A stretch of 64,000 nucleotides of DNA from Boletus sp. NGJ (GCA_019096195.1 JAGTXK010000103.1:620001-684000); one strand, 5' to 3'; shown: positions 32,230 to 42,983, counted from the first letter of the stretch. Program-made: numbers and translations. The notes: a model not told the origin generated them from the sequence alone.

Positions 32230-33310
32230 TCATGAGTGAATGTTTCAATAGCAAAGTCAAAGCCATTAAGGAATAGCTGATTCCAAAGAATGTTAGAGAT
32301 GTATGTAGTTTTCATAGTCTAGCAAATTTCTATTGAAGATTCATTGAAGAATATGTATGCCCAAGTGGCATGACTTTTAAATGATCTCACTAGAAAGGAT
32401 GTACTTTTTGAATGGAAAGAGGCACAGCAAACAGCATTTGATATGCTTAAACATAGATTCGCTACTGCCTCTATTCTCACTTATCCCAATAATGACAAAG
32501 TATTCTGACTGAAAATGGATGCTTCTGATTATGCCACCAGAGTAGTGCTCTTCATAGAACAGAATGGTAAATGGCACCCCATCACATTCTCCTCACACTT
32601 CATGACTTCTGAAGAATGTAACTACCCTGTAGCCAATAAGGAAATGCTTAGTGTTATTAGATCACTTGAACAATGATGTCACTACCTTGAAGGTGCACAC
32701 CATCAGTTCAAACTCTGGAATGATCACACTAATCTCCAATGGTTTATGAAATAACAAAATCTTAACTGTCTGCAAGCCCAATGAGCACAATATCTTACAC
32801 ATTTCAATTACATATGGCTTCATAAGGCAGGTGCCACTATGGGAAAAACCGATGTTTTATCCCAATATAAAGACCACACTATTGGAATAGAAAATGATAA
32901 TACCAGAGTGCTAGTCATTCCTCCTAAGCAGATTAGTGTTACAGAAGTTCATATTGCTACAGATTCTAATCTCATCATCAACAAAATCAGAAAAGCCATA
33001 CATCTACTCAAAGAATCTGATAATCACCATTTTATATATAGAACAAGTACAACATTAACACACATGAAGATGAACTTCTTCATGACAAAGAAGAAAAGAT
33101 TTACATATCCAATGATCAAGGATTACAAATGAAGATCATAAGATTGCATCATGATACTCCAGTTACAGGACATTCTGGATCAGAAAAAACTATAGAACTT
33201 GTACAATAAAGTTATACATGGCCTGGCATGAACACATTCATCAAAGAATATATCTCTAGATGTAAATGATGTGCAAGATGCAAGCCATCTAATATAGCAC
33301 CATCCAGAAA
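32230..33310 (+). mobile_element. degenerate Ty3/Gypsy pol fragment (fossil)
   Basis: Plus-strand sequence reads in pieces as the end of reverse transcriptase, RNase H (LFEWKEAQQTAFDMLKHRF, then MDASDYATR and WHPITFSSHFMTSEE) and the integrase zinc domain (HHDTPVTGHSGSEKTIEL and CARCKPSN). It is clearly different from elements A-C and much more decayed, with many breaks and no LTRs seen. AT-rich composition fits an older insertion. Confidence 0.75.
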
Positions 33311-33767
33311 ACTTTGACCACTAAATCTATAGTATGATCCTCAGTACATTTAAGGCAATGTTTTCAATGAAAAGGGCTCGAATGCAGAGCTTCAAAGCAT
33401 ACTATGAACTCACTGGACATAGTGTTGCTGCAGCTTCAAGCTAAAATTTTCTATCTCATCCATTTCATTATGGACCACTATATATTAGGGATAGAAATGT
33501 GATTTCTAGTGATAGCTATTAGATAAAAAAAGAATTATATAAATTGGACCAGCTAATTAGAAGTTATTCTCTTTAAGCTATTCTTCAGCTTTTATGAAGC
33601 CAATGCTTAACCCTAATGCTCTTTTGGACTTAATACATCAATGGCTAAATCAATTCATGGACTTCTTTTTCCATCTAATAGATTCCATAGTAGGCTACAT
33701 TTCATTCACTAGAAGCATCAGTCAGCAGTGATCTTTAGGAGTAGCATACAGCCACAATTAATGAGAT
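33311..33767. other. no recognisable gene
   Basis: AT-rich, stops in all frames. It may be the decayed remainder of the adjoining Gypsy fossil. Confidence 0.35.
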
Positions 33768-34223
33768 CAAGGGGATAAAAGCAGCTTGTCAAATGGCTTG
33801 GTACAGTATGATAATTTGACATAATGCCCCTTGAGACTGTCCCAGATCACTTCAATACTGCCACTCACAACAAGCTCAATAGAGTGGTAGATGAAGCTGT
33901 CAAAGATCTTTTGGATGACATCTCTGATCTCAGTTCCAATCTTGAATATTGCTCACTCCTTCATGCTATCATTGAAAACTCTAATGGTGACTTGGATCCA
34001 AAGTACCTTCAGATACAGCAAGCAATGAAGCTAATCAACACCCATGGAAAGTTACTACAAGATATACTCAATTCTGTTTGGAAGGGCAAACCCTATCACG
34101 AGATTTGAAACCTAGATATATGTCTTGGATTCCTGTCCAACATTTGTTGATGACTCAATGGTCACTCCACAAGCTATCCTCAAAGCACCACCAGCACAAG
34201 GTCCCACAAGAGACAATGGTGAG
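33768..34223 (+). repeat. direct repeat, left copy (carries a 94-residue ORF)
   Basis: 456 bp that recur almost unchanged at 36347-36796. The two copies bracket the 2.1-kb block made of the compound tandem-repeat module and the third Tc1-like element. The edges are sharp: shared sequence starts at CAAGGGGATAAAAGC and ends at ACAATGGTGAG. The copies lack TG...CA ends, so they are not ordinary LTRs. Confidence 0.85.
33824..34108 (+). CDS. hypothetical protein, left duplicate
   Basis: 94 codons from an ATG, beginning MPLETVPDHFNTATHNKLNR. Acidic, predicted mostly helical by composition, with no family I recognise, membrane segment or signal peptide. The right copy (36398-36724) is nearly identical at protein level but extends 14 residues further because the stop differs. 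The duplicate frames being open may reflect recent duplication rather than selection. It may be a fragment of a longer transposon-linked or host gene, since sequence after the stop still looks codon-like. Confidence 0.45.
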   Translation: MPLETVPDHFNTATHNKLNRVVDEAVKDLLDDISDLSSNLEYCSLLHAIIENSNGDLDPKYLQIQQAMKLINTHGKLLQDILNSVWKGKPYHEI

Positions 34224-34409
34224 GCATCAGTAAATACAGGATTTCATCATAGTGCTCATAGTGCCATAGTAGTTTCATAGATAACTCATAGTATTTATAG
34301 TATCATAGTATTGAAAGTGTATTCATAGTATCCATAGTATATTCCTAGTGTGCATAGTATCATAGTATCATAGTACCATAGCATTTCATAGTGTTCATAG
34401 TGTTTATAG
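34224..34409 (+). repeat. CATAGT-type array, second module copy
   Basis: Begins with AGTAAATACAGGATTTCATCATAG, the same edge as the inverted copy near 1292, and continues as a CATAGT array. It is cut at a TA by the Tc1-like element and continues unchanged in style at 36011. Confidence 0.85.
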
Positions 34410-34411
34410 TA

Positions 34412-36010
34412 CAGTGGCTCAAAAAAGTGTCCCAATGTTTGACTATTTTGCAAAGACTTGACATTTGCAAAAGAACCAAAAGGTATCAGCCCTAACCCTT
34501 GCTGGGCCATTGATAGCCCTGATCCTTGCCCTGAAGATGAGCCCTTAGTCATGTGAGTTGGTTGCCATGGTACTGAGTTATAGCCATATTAAAAGGATAT
34601 GTCATTGGGACACTTATTTGACCCTGATATTATCAACTATCATTTAGTAAATAACATAAGGTTCTGATGGATGCTGTGCTTCAACCCTGTCTGATTATGT
34701 CACTTACATAACTCCAAATGGTATAAAGAGCAGAGATACCATTCAGCCAACCCTACTTTATTATGAAATCCACTCCCTCCTCTGCTAGAGCCAATATTCT
34801 TTTTCTCTCTGAATCTGGCCTTTCTACTAGGCAAATATCATTCCAAACTGGTCTGGGGAAGTCTACTGTGGCCAGGGTTATCAAGGAGATCCACCCAGGC
34901 AAGGAAAACATCAAATTAGGATGTCCTTCTAAACTTTCTCCTACTGATAAAAAGAGAATTGTTTCTAGTATTACCTCTGGCAAAGTTGAAAATGCTGTCC
35001 AGGCTACCCATCTCATCAATTCTGCTCTCTCTTCTCCTGTCTCTGCTCAAACTGTTAGGAATGTTCTCAAGTCTGCATCTCTCAAGGTTGTAGTCAAGAA
35101 AAAGAAGCCACTCTTGTCTGTGAAGCATAGGCAACATAGGCTAGCCTTTGCTCTCAAGCACCAACATTGGACTGTGGAGGACTGGACTAGGGTTATATGG
35201 TCAGATGAAACCAAGATCAACAGGATTGGGTCAGATGGAAGGAAGTATGTATGGAAATTGGCAGGAAAGTCTTTGCAAGACAAGGAAGTTTAGGGAACAG
35301 TAAAGTTTGGAGGAGGTTCCTTGATGGTTTGGGGATGCATGAGTTGGAGTGGAGTGGGGATTCTCGCAGAGGTTGAAGGGAGGATGAATGCTGAGCAGTA
35401 TGTCTCCATTTTGGAGGATAATCTGCTTCCTTCCATGGAAAATTCTGGAATTCCTGAAGAGAGCATTATCTTTCAACAAGATAATGACCCCAAGCACACC
35501 TCTAAAAGAGCCAAGGGGTGGCTGGAATCTCAAGGGATCAAGCTTCTTGACTGGCCAGCACAATCTCCAGACCTTAATCCCATTATACATCTCTGGCAAA
35601 TCCTCAAAAAAAAACTCAATAGCTATACAACACCACCAAAAGGAGTATGGGAGCTTTGGGAGAGAATTGAAGTGGAGTGGGGGAAGATAGAGGTTGAGGA
35701 GTGTCAAGGATTGATAGAGAGTATACATAGAAGACTAGAGGCAGTGATAAAAGCAAAGGGAGGGCATACAAAGTACTAAATTGAAGAATAGAAATGTTGC
35801 TCAAAAAAGTGTCCCAATGACATGTCACTTTAATATGGCTATATCTCAGTGCCATGACAACCAAATTATATGACTAAGGGCTCATCTTCAGGGCAAGGAT
35901 TAGGGCTATCAATGGCCCAGCAAGGGTTAGGGCTAATACCTTTTGGTTCTTTTGCAAATGTCAAGTCTTTGCAAAATAGCCAAACATTGGGACACTTTTT
36001 TGAGCCACTG
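34412..36010 (+). mobile_element. Tc1/mariner-like DNA transposon, nearly complete
   Basis: 1599 bp with ends CAGTGGCTCAAAAAAGTGTC and its exact complement, in long inverted repeats of about 200 bp (34412-34615, 35805-36010), flanked by duplicated TA (34410-34411, 36011-36012). The repeats are about 94% alike by eye. It sits in the CATAGT array of the second tandem-repeat module, which resumes right after it. The best-preserved of the three Tc1-like copies here, but see the transposase entry for two defects. Confidence 0.93.
34763..35779 (+). pseudogene. Tc1-like transposase, near-intact with one stop and altered DDE
   Basis: One reading frame of about 338 codons runs from the ATG at 34763 to 35779, broken only by a TAG at 35291-35293. 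Domains: helix-turn-helix pair (SGLSTRQISFQTGLGKSTVA about residues 19-38; AQTVRNVLKSASLKVVVKKK about 95-114), then the catalytic core. First Asp in WSDETKINRIGSDG, GGGSLMVWGCMSWSGVGIL, second Asp in FQQDNDPKHTSKRA. At the third position the family motif NPIEHLW reads NPIIHLW, so the catalytic Glu is replaced by Ile. With the stop and the lost Glu it should be inactive. It differs from the 30782 copy at many sites, so they represent separate lineages. Confidence 0.92.
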
Positions 36011-36346
36011 TATCATAGTGTCATGATATCATAGCATTTCATAGCATTCATAGTACATCCATAGTAGTCATAGTCATAGTAGTAATTTTAAGCTAAACCT
36101 AAACCTAAACCTAAATCAAAAGTATACAAAAAGTGTAATCAAAGGTGTAGTCAAATGTTGTACAAAAAGTGTAGGAAAGAGTGTAATACAGTGTAGCAAA
36201 AATGCGCACCAAATGTAGCAAAAGTGTAGCAAACAAAGTATAGTAAAAAAAAAGCAAAAAAAAGCAAAAAAAAGTGTAGCAGAGTGTAGTATAGTGTAGC
36301 AAACAAAGTGTACCAAAAGTGTACCAAAAGTGCACACCAAAGTGTA
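36011..36346 (+). repeat. CATAGT array end, telomere-like CTAAAC tract and GTGTAG array
   Basis: The CATAGT array resumes after the transposon (to 36092), followed by about four CTAAAC hexamers (36093-36115) and a GTGTAG array (36116-36345) with A-rich spacers. The order mirrors the minus strand of 690-1290. Frames on the minus strand across it (Phe/Leu/Tyr-rich) are repeat artefacts. Confidence 0.85.
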
Positions 36347-36796
36347 CAAGGGGATAAAAGCAGCTTGTCAAATGGCTTGGTATGATAATTTGACATAATG
36401 CCCCTTGAGACTGTCCCAGATCACTTCAACACTGCCACTCACAACAAGCTCAATAGAGTGGTAGATGAAGCTGTCAAAGATCTTTTGGGTGACATCTCTG
36501 ATCTCAGTTCCAACCTTGAATATTGCTCACTCCTTCATGCTATCATTGAAAACTCTAATGGTGACTTGGACCCAAAGTACCTTAAGATGCAGCAAGCAAT
36601 GAAGCTGGTCAATGCCCATGGAAAGTTACTACAAGATATACTCAATTCTGCTTGGAAGGGCAAATCCTACCACAAGATTCAAAACCTAGGTACATGTCTT
36701 GAATTCCTGTCCAACATTTGTTGACGATTTGATGGTCACTCCACAAGCTATCCTCAAAGCACCACCAGCACAAGGTCCCACAAGAGACAATGGTGA
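36347..36796 (+). repeat. direct repeat, right copy
   Basis: 450 bp matching 33768-34223 with few differences. Sequence beyond 36796 has no counterpart at the left copy, and sequence before 33768 has none at the right copy, so the block between was inserted with duplication of the target segment, or the segment was duplicated by unequal exchange. Confidence 0.85.
36398..36724 (+). CDS. hypothetical protein, right duplicate
   Basis: 108 codons, same start and almost the same sequence as 33824-34108, with a few substitutions and a 14-residue longer tail ending EFLSNIC. No recognisable family. Two parallel copies, both open, are the only sign that it could be real. Confidence 0.45.
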   Translation: MPLETVPDHFNTATHNKLNRVVDEAVKDLLGDISDLSSNLEYCSLLHAIIENSNGDLDPKYLKMQQAMKLVNAHGKLLQDILNSAWKGKSYHKIQNLGTCLEFLSNIC

Positions 36797-37160
36797 GTGT
36801 TCCACATCTTACAATCTGACCACAACCACACAAGATGGATTAATAGATCTTGAGGCAGAGTACTGTGGTGCAGCCATTAATGGCTCAGGCAGATAGATAG
36901 GGGGTAGCACAGTGGGTGGGGTTGAGACACTATGTAATATGATTGAGACACTGGCACAATTGGACTGATTACACAACATGCACAGTTTCGCCATGAATAT
37001 TTTCTCGTTTACCGTTCGGCTTGTACTTATTGGCAGAGCCTCAGATGATTTCGGTTCGTTCCAATCTGGGCATCCAAGTTGGATCGAACGTGCCACTTCG
37101 ATTCGGTTCAACTCGGTTCACGAAAAAAAAAAAAAAACACTTCATGCGATTTTCACCGTC
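36797..37160. other. transition from repeat block to host DNA
   Basis: No gene supported. A stretch at about 36904-36995 is a diverged copy of 37424-37515 (shared GGGTGGGGTTG, TGTAATA, ACTGGCACAAT, GTTTCGCCAT elements), so the Rpn6-fragment neighbourhood was partly duplicated towards the repeats. A poly-A run of 14 lies near 37122. Confidence 0.45.
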
Positions 37161-37165
37161 TAATG

Positions 37166-37424
37166 TCGTAGCCATTATTACGCAGCGGGAAGTCGTTGTA
37201 GGCGCAGAGCATACCTTTGCGTACAGCGAGTCCACCACTTTACCGACTTGCTCGGGGGTATCGATAGCAGCACCATACGAGTTCTAAAACAGCAAGCACC
37301 CACGACATGAACACTAAACAGTCGATCGTCAAGGGGAAAACGTACGTCAACTTCGGGTTTGTCGTACACAAGAAGACACCCCCTTCCCTGATCGAGTACC
37401 CCATGAAAGGAATGCCACAGATAG
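37166..37424 (-). pseudogene. rpn6: 26S proteasome subunit Rpn6 C-terminal fragment
   Basis: On the minus strand, the sequence FHGVLDQGRGCLLVYDKPEVD (read here as two blocks, FHGVLDQGRG and CLLVYDKPEVD) is followed by a GT-AG intron (about 37287-37346) and then YGAAIDTPEQVGKVVDSLYAK. This is the end of Rpn6/PSMD11, the PCI-domain lid subunit of the 26S proteasome, where the family reads FHGILDQGEGVLIIFDEP...KVVDSLYNK. Upstream of FHG the sequence no longer matches the winged-helix part of the PCI domain, so only the last roughly 45 codons remain. Most likely a truncated gene copy left by rearrangement at the repeat edge; the full gene should be elsewhere. Confidence 0.75.
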
Positions 37425-38160
37425 CGATGGGTGGGGTTGGTCAGATCTAGATGCAGGCGAGACGCCATGTAATACGACTCAAATGCTGGCGCAATATGTG
37501 CAGTGTTCGCCATTTCGTCTGACTCACCTGCCATGCCAGTGTTCTCCAACCACTGGCACGAAGCTGCCATTGAACCTGACCTCGCGGATATTTTTCATGT
37601 GTAAGCATCAGCGAGGTACCAGGTGCTCAGTAAGAATTAATATTCCGGGTACCCATGTGCCTTCCGGGTCGTTGACGATGATTTGCCGGACCGAGCAAAT
37701 GCCGAACACCAAATTGTTTGGTGCCTCTATCGGCGCCGACGGCCCGATATTTTTCACTGCATATTTCCATTCGCTCCCAATTGACCGCCCCCACATGTTC
37801 GCGACCCGTCTAGCCAGACACCTCGGCACGAGATTGATTTACCAACCCCACCCGACTCGTGCGGTCGGCACCCGGACGCCAGATTCATTTTGAGACCTAC
37901 CAGTGAGACTTGTTTAGCCGAGACAATCCCTGGAACGAACTCGTCCGAGGAACAGCGGCTGAAACAAAAATGTTAGCCAAGACAGTCTGTCATGCCTTGT
38001 CATGACCACCTCGCCTTGTCTCATTTCTCGTCAACCGAGTCACGTTTTCGTACCCAGAAACAATCAGTTCTAATTTAGACCGACGGGGTTAATTAGACTT
38101 TCACTAAAATAGACTACACTGAGCATAATCTGCCATCTCGTACCATCATGGAAAACAAGG
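37425..38160. other. intergenic, no gene supported
   Basis: Several short frames on both strands, none with a recognisable domain or continuous coding pattern. A 136-codon plus frame (37483-37893) and a 73-codon minus frame (37608-37829) overlap, and I could not choose either. Confidence 0.35.
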
Positions 38161-38393
38161 GTCCACTCGTTATGCAGAACATTGGAAAAAAAGACAAAGA
38201 AGGAAAAACACAATCAGGTTGACTGAGACGGCGAATAAATAATATGGAGACAGACATCCTGGACCGATGTCGATGCAACACAGGCCAAACATTCCAAATC
38301 GCGTGAACGGTAACACAAACAGGTCAATCCGTGGAAGAAAAAAAAGGACAAATGAATCGGTGGAAATAAGAAAAAAATTCGACGCACACAACA

Positions 38394-41076
38394 TCACCCT
38401 CCACGCTGCATCGCGTATCTCTCGTATTTTTTATCCGCCGAAGGCGTCGTAGGCAGGTGCCGTTCATCCGCCTTCTCTCGCTCAAAAGACGATAGTGGAG
38501 CAATGGAATTTCCTCCAGATGTCATGGCCGACGTCGTTACGTATGGATAGGGTGCCAATCGAGAGGACGACATGGTTGATTCGTCTGGTCCCCGGAAAGC
38601 ACGCTGCGATGATTGATTCGACAAGGGAGATGGCGTCGGATGGAAGGGGTTGGTGCCGGGATGGTACTGGATCCGTCCCTCGTTTCGCAGTCCATGGGGC
38701 GGAGGCGGATGTGAATAATGCACAAAGTTCAGTCCACTCGACGGTGGTGAAGGTGAAGGTTCAGGGGCGACTGGGCTATGCTGAGAGTACACCTCGCTTC
38801 CGGACGCTGAACCGACCGACGATGTCGAAGCGAACGAACCACTCTCAAACGTACCGCCCCTTGCCCCAGAACCAGCAATGGAAATCGGCAAGGATTGACT
38901 TGGGTTGCCCTCTTCCTTGATTGTAACCACAGTTGCCTTTTCCTTCTTTCGGCGTTGGGTCGTCGCCACGTGTCCCTCCTTTTTCGCACGAGAGCGAGCA
39001 TAACGGAGACCACAACTGAGCCACAACACATGTGAGCGGGCAGTTCGTGACACACGAAATGTGGAATATTACGAACGCGTTACAAAGCTCCTTCTTACCA
39101 CTCGGACCTTTCCTCCATTCCGGGCTGGATGTCACCTTGCAGCTCGTGCACCGCAAGATTCCAACAGGTCGGTTGCTGCCCCGATTGCTGACCGGCTCCC
39201 GCGCGGAACCGGGACTTACGCGGTGCCGTGGAGGGGGTACGACATCCGGAGAGGAAATAGACAAGCCAATGTTGTCAGAGCGGTGCCTATCTGCGTAATC
39301 CAAGTCCGGACTCGGTGTAGGCTGATAGCCGTGCTGGGAACCTCGTGTGTCGGCATAATTCGGTGATTCTGACGGCCTATTGCAAGGTGGTGTTCCGTAC
39401 GGTGTTTCGCGCAATGAACACGGAGTAGGGAGCGAGCTCAGTGTGTGTGTCGGGCTGCTGCTTTGCGCCCACCGGTTATAATTTAAGAACGAAGATGAGT
39501 CAGGGTGACCGGACCATGACGGAGACGAATAAGACGGCAAAGAACCGACGAAGTGACCATAAGACGGCGACGGTGCGTTGACCGGGGGCAGCGTATACGA
39601 ACCCGGGGAAACATCATATGGATGCTGGGCGTGGTTCTGTGCATAAGTGTCTTGAGCCCGGTTCGGATACGACGAATGAGCAGACGTTCCACTGCTATTG
39701 CGAGGAGTATTCTGGATGGTATGACAGGCAAACATGATTGTGCCTAGTAGGGTGTAAGACACGCATGGCATGACGTCAAACGAACCACGGACCATGAGGT
39801 ATGAAAACGCTCTCTACTTCACCAACGACGGTTGGCATCGTGCCAACGATCCTCCATCTTCTCGTACAGCTAGTTTTTGCGCTACTGTCGTGTGTGGATG
39901 TTTGGACTGCGGACGCACGCTTGGCAAATTCCCTGGCGGAGGGTTTGTTGGAGTACTCGTGGCTGGAGTCGGGTGGCCAGCTGAACAAGACTTTGTAGTC
40001 TTGGGCACTCGAGTTTGAGAGAATCTGAAATACTCGGGTGAGGACGCTAGGCTGTGGGCAATAGCAATGGAGTCTCTGGCCGAGGAGAGAGAGCTGCCCC
40101 GGAGTCATGGCAGGGGTGCCACACCAGTTTGTCCACGGGGTCTTGCGCTGTTCGTCGTTGTCGGCTGGTCCAAGGTCGACCACGGCGTGGATGAAGCACA
40201 AGACGAGGCCTTCAGCGGCCCAGCTAATTACGATGTCGACAGCCATATAGTGGGTGTCCAGAGCGATCTTGTCCGCGTCGCTCCAGTGGGGAGGAGGGCC
40301 CGTATAGCCGAGAATACGGCGAACCCTGGAAAGGCAGCAGTACCTGACCCTGGTGCAAGGGTTAGGTATAGGGTGGACGTGTCAAGGGCAAAGACGGACC
40401 TTGTGACAGTGCCATGCATTGTTCTTTGTTCGAGCGCCTCGGAGAGGTCGGCTCTTGCGGATGCTTGTTCCTCTGGGTGGACAAAGTTGAGGAGGGACTT
40501 TCCGACGAGGAGCTCTGCCTGATCCTCGAGATGGTTTGCGAGGACAGGGTCGAGGTAGATGAACTGCAAATCGGATGATAACAAGGACCAGTCTAAAAGA
40601 AAGAGAGAGGAGGATTAGTATAAATGCGCCCAAGAGAGTGGAAGGTTGGGGAGAGGGGATGATCGGAGGTCCGACCGGGATAAAGCAGGATGATGGATGG
40701 AATTGAATGACATACAGCAACGGGTTTCGCCAATTTTTGGTAGAGAGTGGGCGGGTGGATCTGCGGTAAAGGAAGAGGGCATGGATGGCGCGGAGGAGGA
40801 GGGCATGTCCTGGATGGGGTAACCTTGGAGGGAAGAAAGGGGTAAGTGCGATCTGGCTGTTTGGTTATGTACGGGGGGGGTGTCAGGGAGTGTTTGTTGG
40901 TGCACGCCTCGCTGGGAGGGGAGGAGGAAGCTCATGAGCAGGGAGAGGCCCAACGATAGGATACGGGGATCGAGTTGTTGGGATGACCAGGAGAGGGGGC
41001 GGGGCTGGCGTGGTCGTGGGCGGGCGAGTTTCAAGTTGGACTGGGACTGGTGGAGTCTGAGTTGATCGCACTCCAA
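38394..41076 (-). CDS. wc-2: White Collar-2-type PAS-GATA transcription factor
   Basis: Partner of the blue-light receptor WC-1 in fungi: the two form a nuclear complex through PAS domains and bind GATA sites at light-induced promoters. Seen here: first exon from the ATG at 41076 (Gln/Ser/Pro-rich); a PAS domain (about 40590-40070) with FIYLDPVLANHLEDQAELLV, FVHPEEQ, then after a 50-nt intron (about 40351-40400, branch CTAAC) RVRRILGYTG and DADKIALDTHYMAVDIV; a family-typical ISWAAEGLVLCFIHA block; a Ser/Pro/Tyr-rich linker; and a GATA zinc finger CTSCKVTSSPEWRKGPSGKK...LCNACGLRYARS with CX2C-X18-CX2C spacing, whose last CX2C is split by an intron (about 38990-39070). A basic tail and Ser-rich C-terminus follow. 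No LOV flavin-binding Cys motif is present, as expected for WC-2 rather than WC-1. At least five exons. Confidence 0.9.
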
Positions 41077-41486
41077 CAGTCTGGTTAAAATATTGTCGCT
41101 GAATAATTTATAGCCACCAGCGTCGCAGCACGTCCAAACCAGCTCATCTTATCAGCCAAGCACTCTCCGTGTGCACCTCTCGACGTGGACGACGATGGCG
41201 ACGGTGCCGAGCGAGATTCAGCGAGGAGGTGCGATGAATGAGATCCAGCCTTGAGATCTTCACGACTGTCATTTTACTCATTTTATTCCCTGCCCACCGC
41301 GGCGATGGCGGTCCCTCGACGTCGCGCGCAACGACGACGAAGACGAGTCGGACAGCCTCGAGACGATCCTCACCACCGCAAGTTCGTCATGTCACGGCAT
41401 TCTCTAGCTCGTCCATTTTTACCAAAATTCCCTTTCCAGGCGACTTCTCTATATTCGCAGGACAATCGCGATCTCATTAAACTAAC
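41077..41486. promoter_or_regulatory. divergent intergenic region wc-2 / ankyrin gene
   Basis: 410 bp between the two start codons; it must contain both promoters. Pyrimidine-rich runs (TCTTCACGACTGTCATTTTACTC near 41255, no TATA box) precede the ankyrin gene, as is common before fungal starts. Confidence 0.5.
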
Positions 41487-42310
41487 ATGTCCAACATTTG
41501 GGTCGCAGCTGCAGATGGCGACTTGGCCCGCATCCAGGTCCGTCCTTTGCCCATATCCAAACACCCGCTCATGCGTTCTCCAGGTCCTCGTCGAGCAGCA
41601 GGGCACGTCCATCCGTCCTCGTTCTCGCCACTCATCCAGTCTGACACAGTGACCAGCAATCTCTCCAAACGAACCGGATCCCTTTACATACACCCCAATG
41701 CATGCAGCCGCGTCCTATGCCCAGCTGGACGTCTTGGCCTATCTCGTCCAACAAGGTAATCACCCAGGATTAGCGCCGGATGCACCTCTCAACGATCCCC
41801 CCTCTAGGTGGTGACGTAAATATCACAGATGAAGATGGCGACACGCCGCTATACACCGTCGAAAACATCGACACTGCGCAGTGGCTTATCGACCACGGTG
41901 CTGTCATTGACTGGCGTAATCGCGCAGGTGTATCTGTACGTTCTCTCCCCCAACTCTCCTCGCTCGTCCTCATCGTCGCTCCAAAGCCAATCGAGCACCT
42001 CGAGGAGGATTTTCCCCATGTCACCGCCTTTCTGCAGTCGCGATTACACCCCTCGGCCCGTACCTCGCCTGCTGAGCCTCGGCTTTCGCAGCATTCTCAA
42101 AACGCCGCATCAGAAACTTTGACGTCTAATTTGATCCAGTCCGTCAGTGATATCATGCAACGTGCAGAAGCACAAGGAACAGACCCAGATGAACAACTGC
42201 GGGCAGTCGTCAGCCGAACAGTTCTCGAAGGCGTCGCCACCGGGTATGACCTGTCCACCCAAGACACCCCCCAAGATCAACATTCAAAGCGACCTAGAAC
42301 GAGTGAATGA
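41487..42310 (+). CDS. small ankyrin-repeat protein
   Basis: About 200 residues. Exons by eye: 41487-41537, 41584-41606, 41658-41755, 41808-41935, 41987-42310, with introns of 46-52 nt. N-terminus MSNIWVAAADGDLARIQ is a first ankyrin helix. It is followed by DPFTYTPMHAAASYAQLDVL and GGDVNITDEDGDTPLYTVEN...WLIDHGAVIDWRNRAG, i.e. two full ankyrin repeats plus a partial one. The C-terminus (SVSDIMQRAEAQGTDPDEQL) is helical and ends with a KRPRTSE basic tail. Architecture and length resemble the small fungal proteins of the yeast YCR051W type, whose role is unknown. Protein-protein binding is the inferred job. The last intron is in phase and could be retained. Confidence 0.8.
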
Positions 42311-42983
42311 GCGTCCCCCCGTAGAGACTCGTACTAGTACTCCGTTCCGGTGATCATGATCGCGCCGGTGATCGATCGCAATGATCAGACAGTCAATCCA
42401 AGTCTCCTGTCCGACTCGCTCTTGAGAATGGCTCAATGCCTCGGAGGACTGAAGTACTGAGGGACCGCAGCCTGCCTGATAAAACATTAGAACGGCGACA
42501 ACCCTTCTTCCAATCACTCGACGTCGTGGGTACCGCGGTATACCAGTGGGTTGGGTCTATCGTTTCAGCATATTGACACCCATGTTCGCCCGCAATTTTC
42601 AATTCGAAGCACTCCACCTATACTGCGGCCAGGATGAGTGTCTTGTCGGACTTCTTGACCAATCGTCATCAAGGCTTTTTTCGCTACCCTCTACCGCGGG
42701 GATCCTGTGCGTGTTCCATATTGTGAAGCAGAGAGATGCGCGTCGGAAGTCGAGGTGCCATTTGTCGAGGAGTGGAGCTAAAGGCCCACCTCGAGCTTCT
42801 CCCAGCTACATTAAGAACCGTCCCACTTGCAGGGTTGACAGAAACAAGAAATTGCAAAGGGACACGCAAGGAATTCATCCATGCAACATCCGCACCTAGG
42901 TCGTATTTCCTTTTTTGGAAGCATGATAATACCTCGCTCATCAACCACCCTGGCCAGGTAATACGAACGCGTGTCCCGCAAAA
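42311..42983. other. intergenic before PRMT5, no gene supported
   Basis: Overlapping short frames on both strands without domains. It may contain a 5' exon of PRMT5 that I could not define, because the N-terminal part of that family is poorly conserved. Confidence 0.4.

Noticed and set aside
33768-36796. The 450-bp direct repeats as LTRs of a retrotransposon
   Set aside because: No TG...CA ends, no primer or polypurine sites, and the enclosed DNA is a tandem-repeat module plus a Tc1-like element rather than gag-pol.
40382-40720. A separate 112-codon minus-strand gene
   Set aside because: Alternative frame across the first intron and PAS exon of wc-2; the PAS motifs are in the neighbouring frame.
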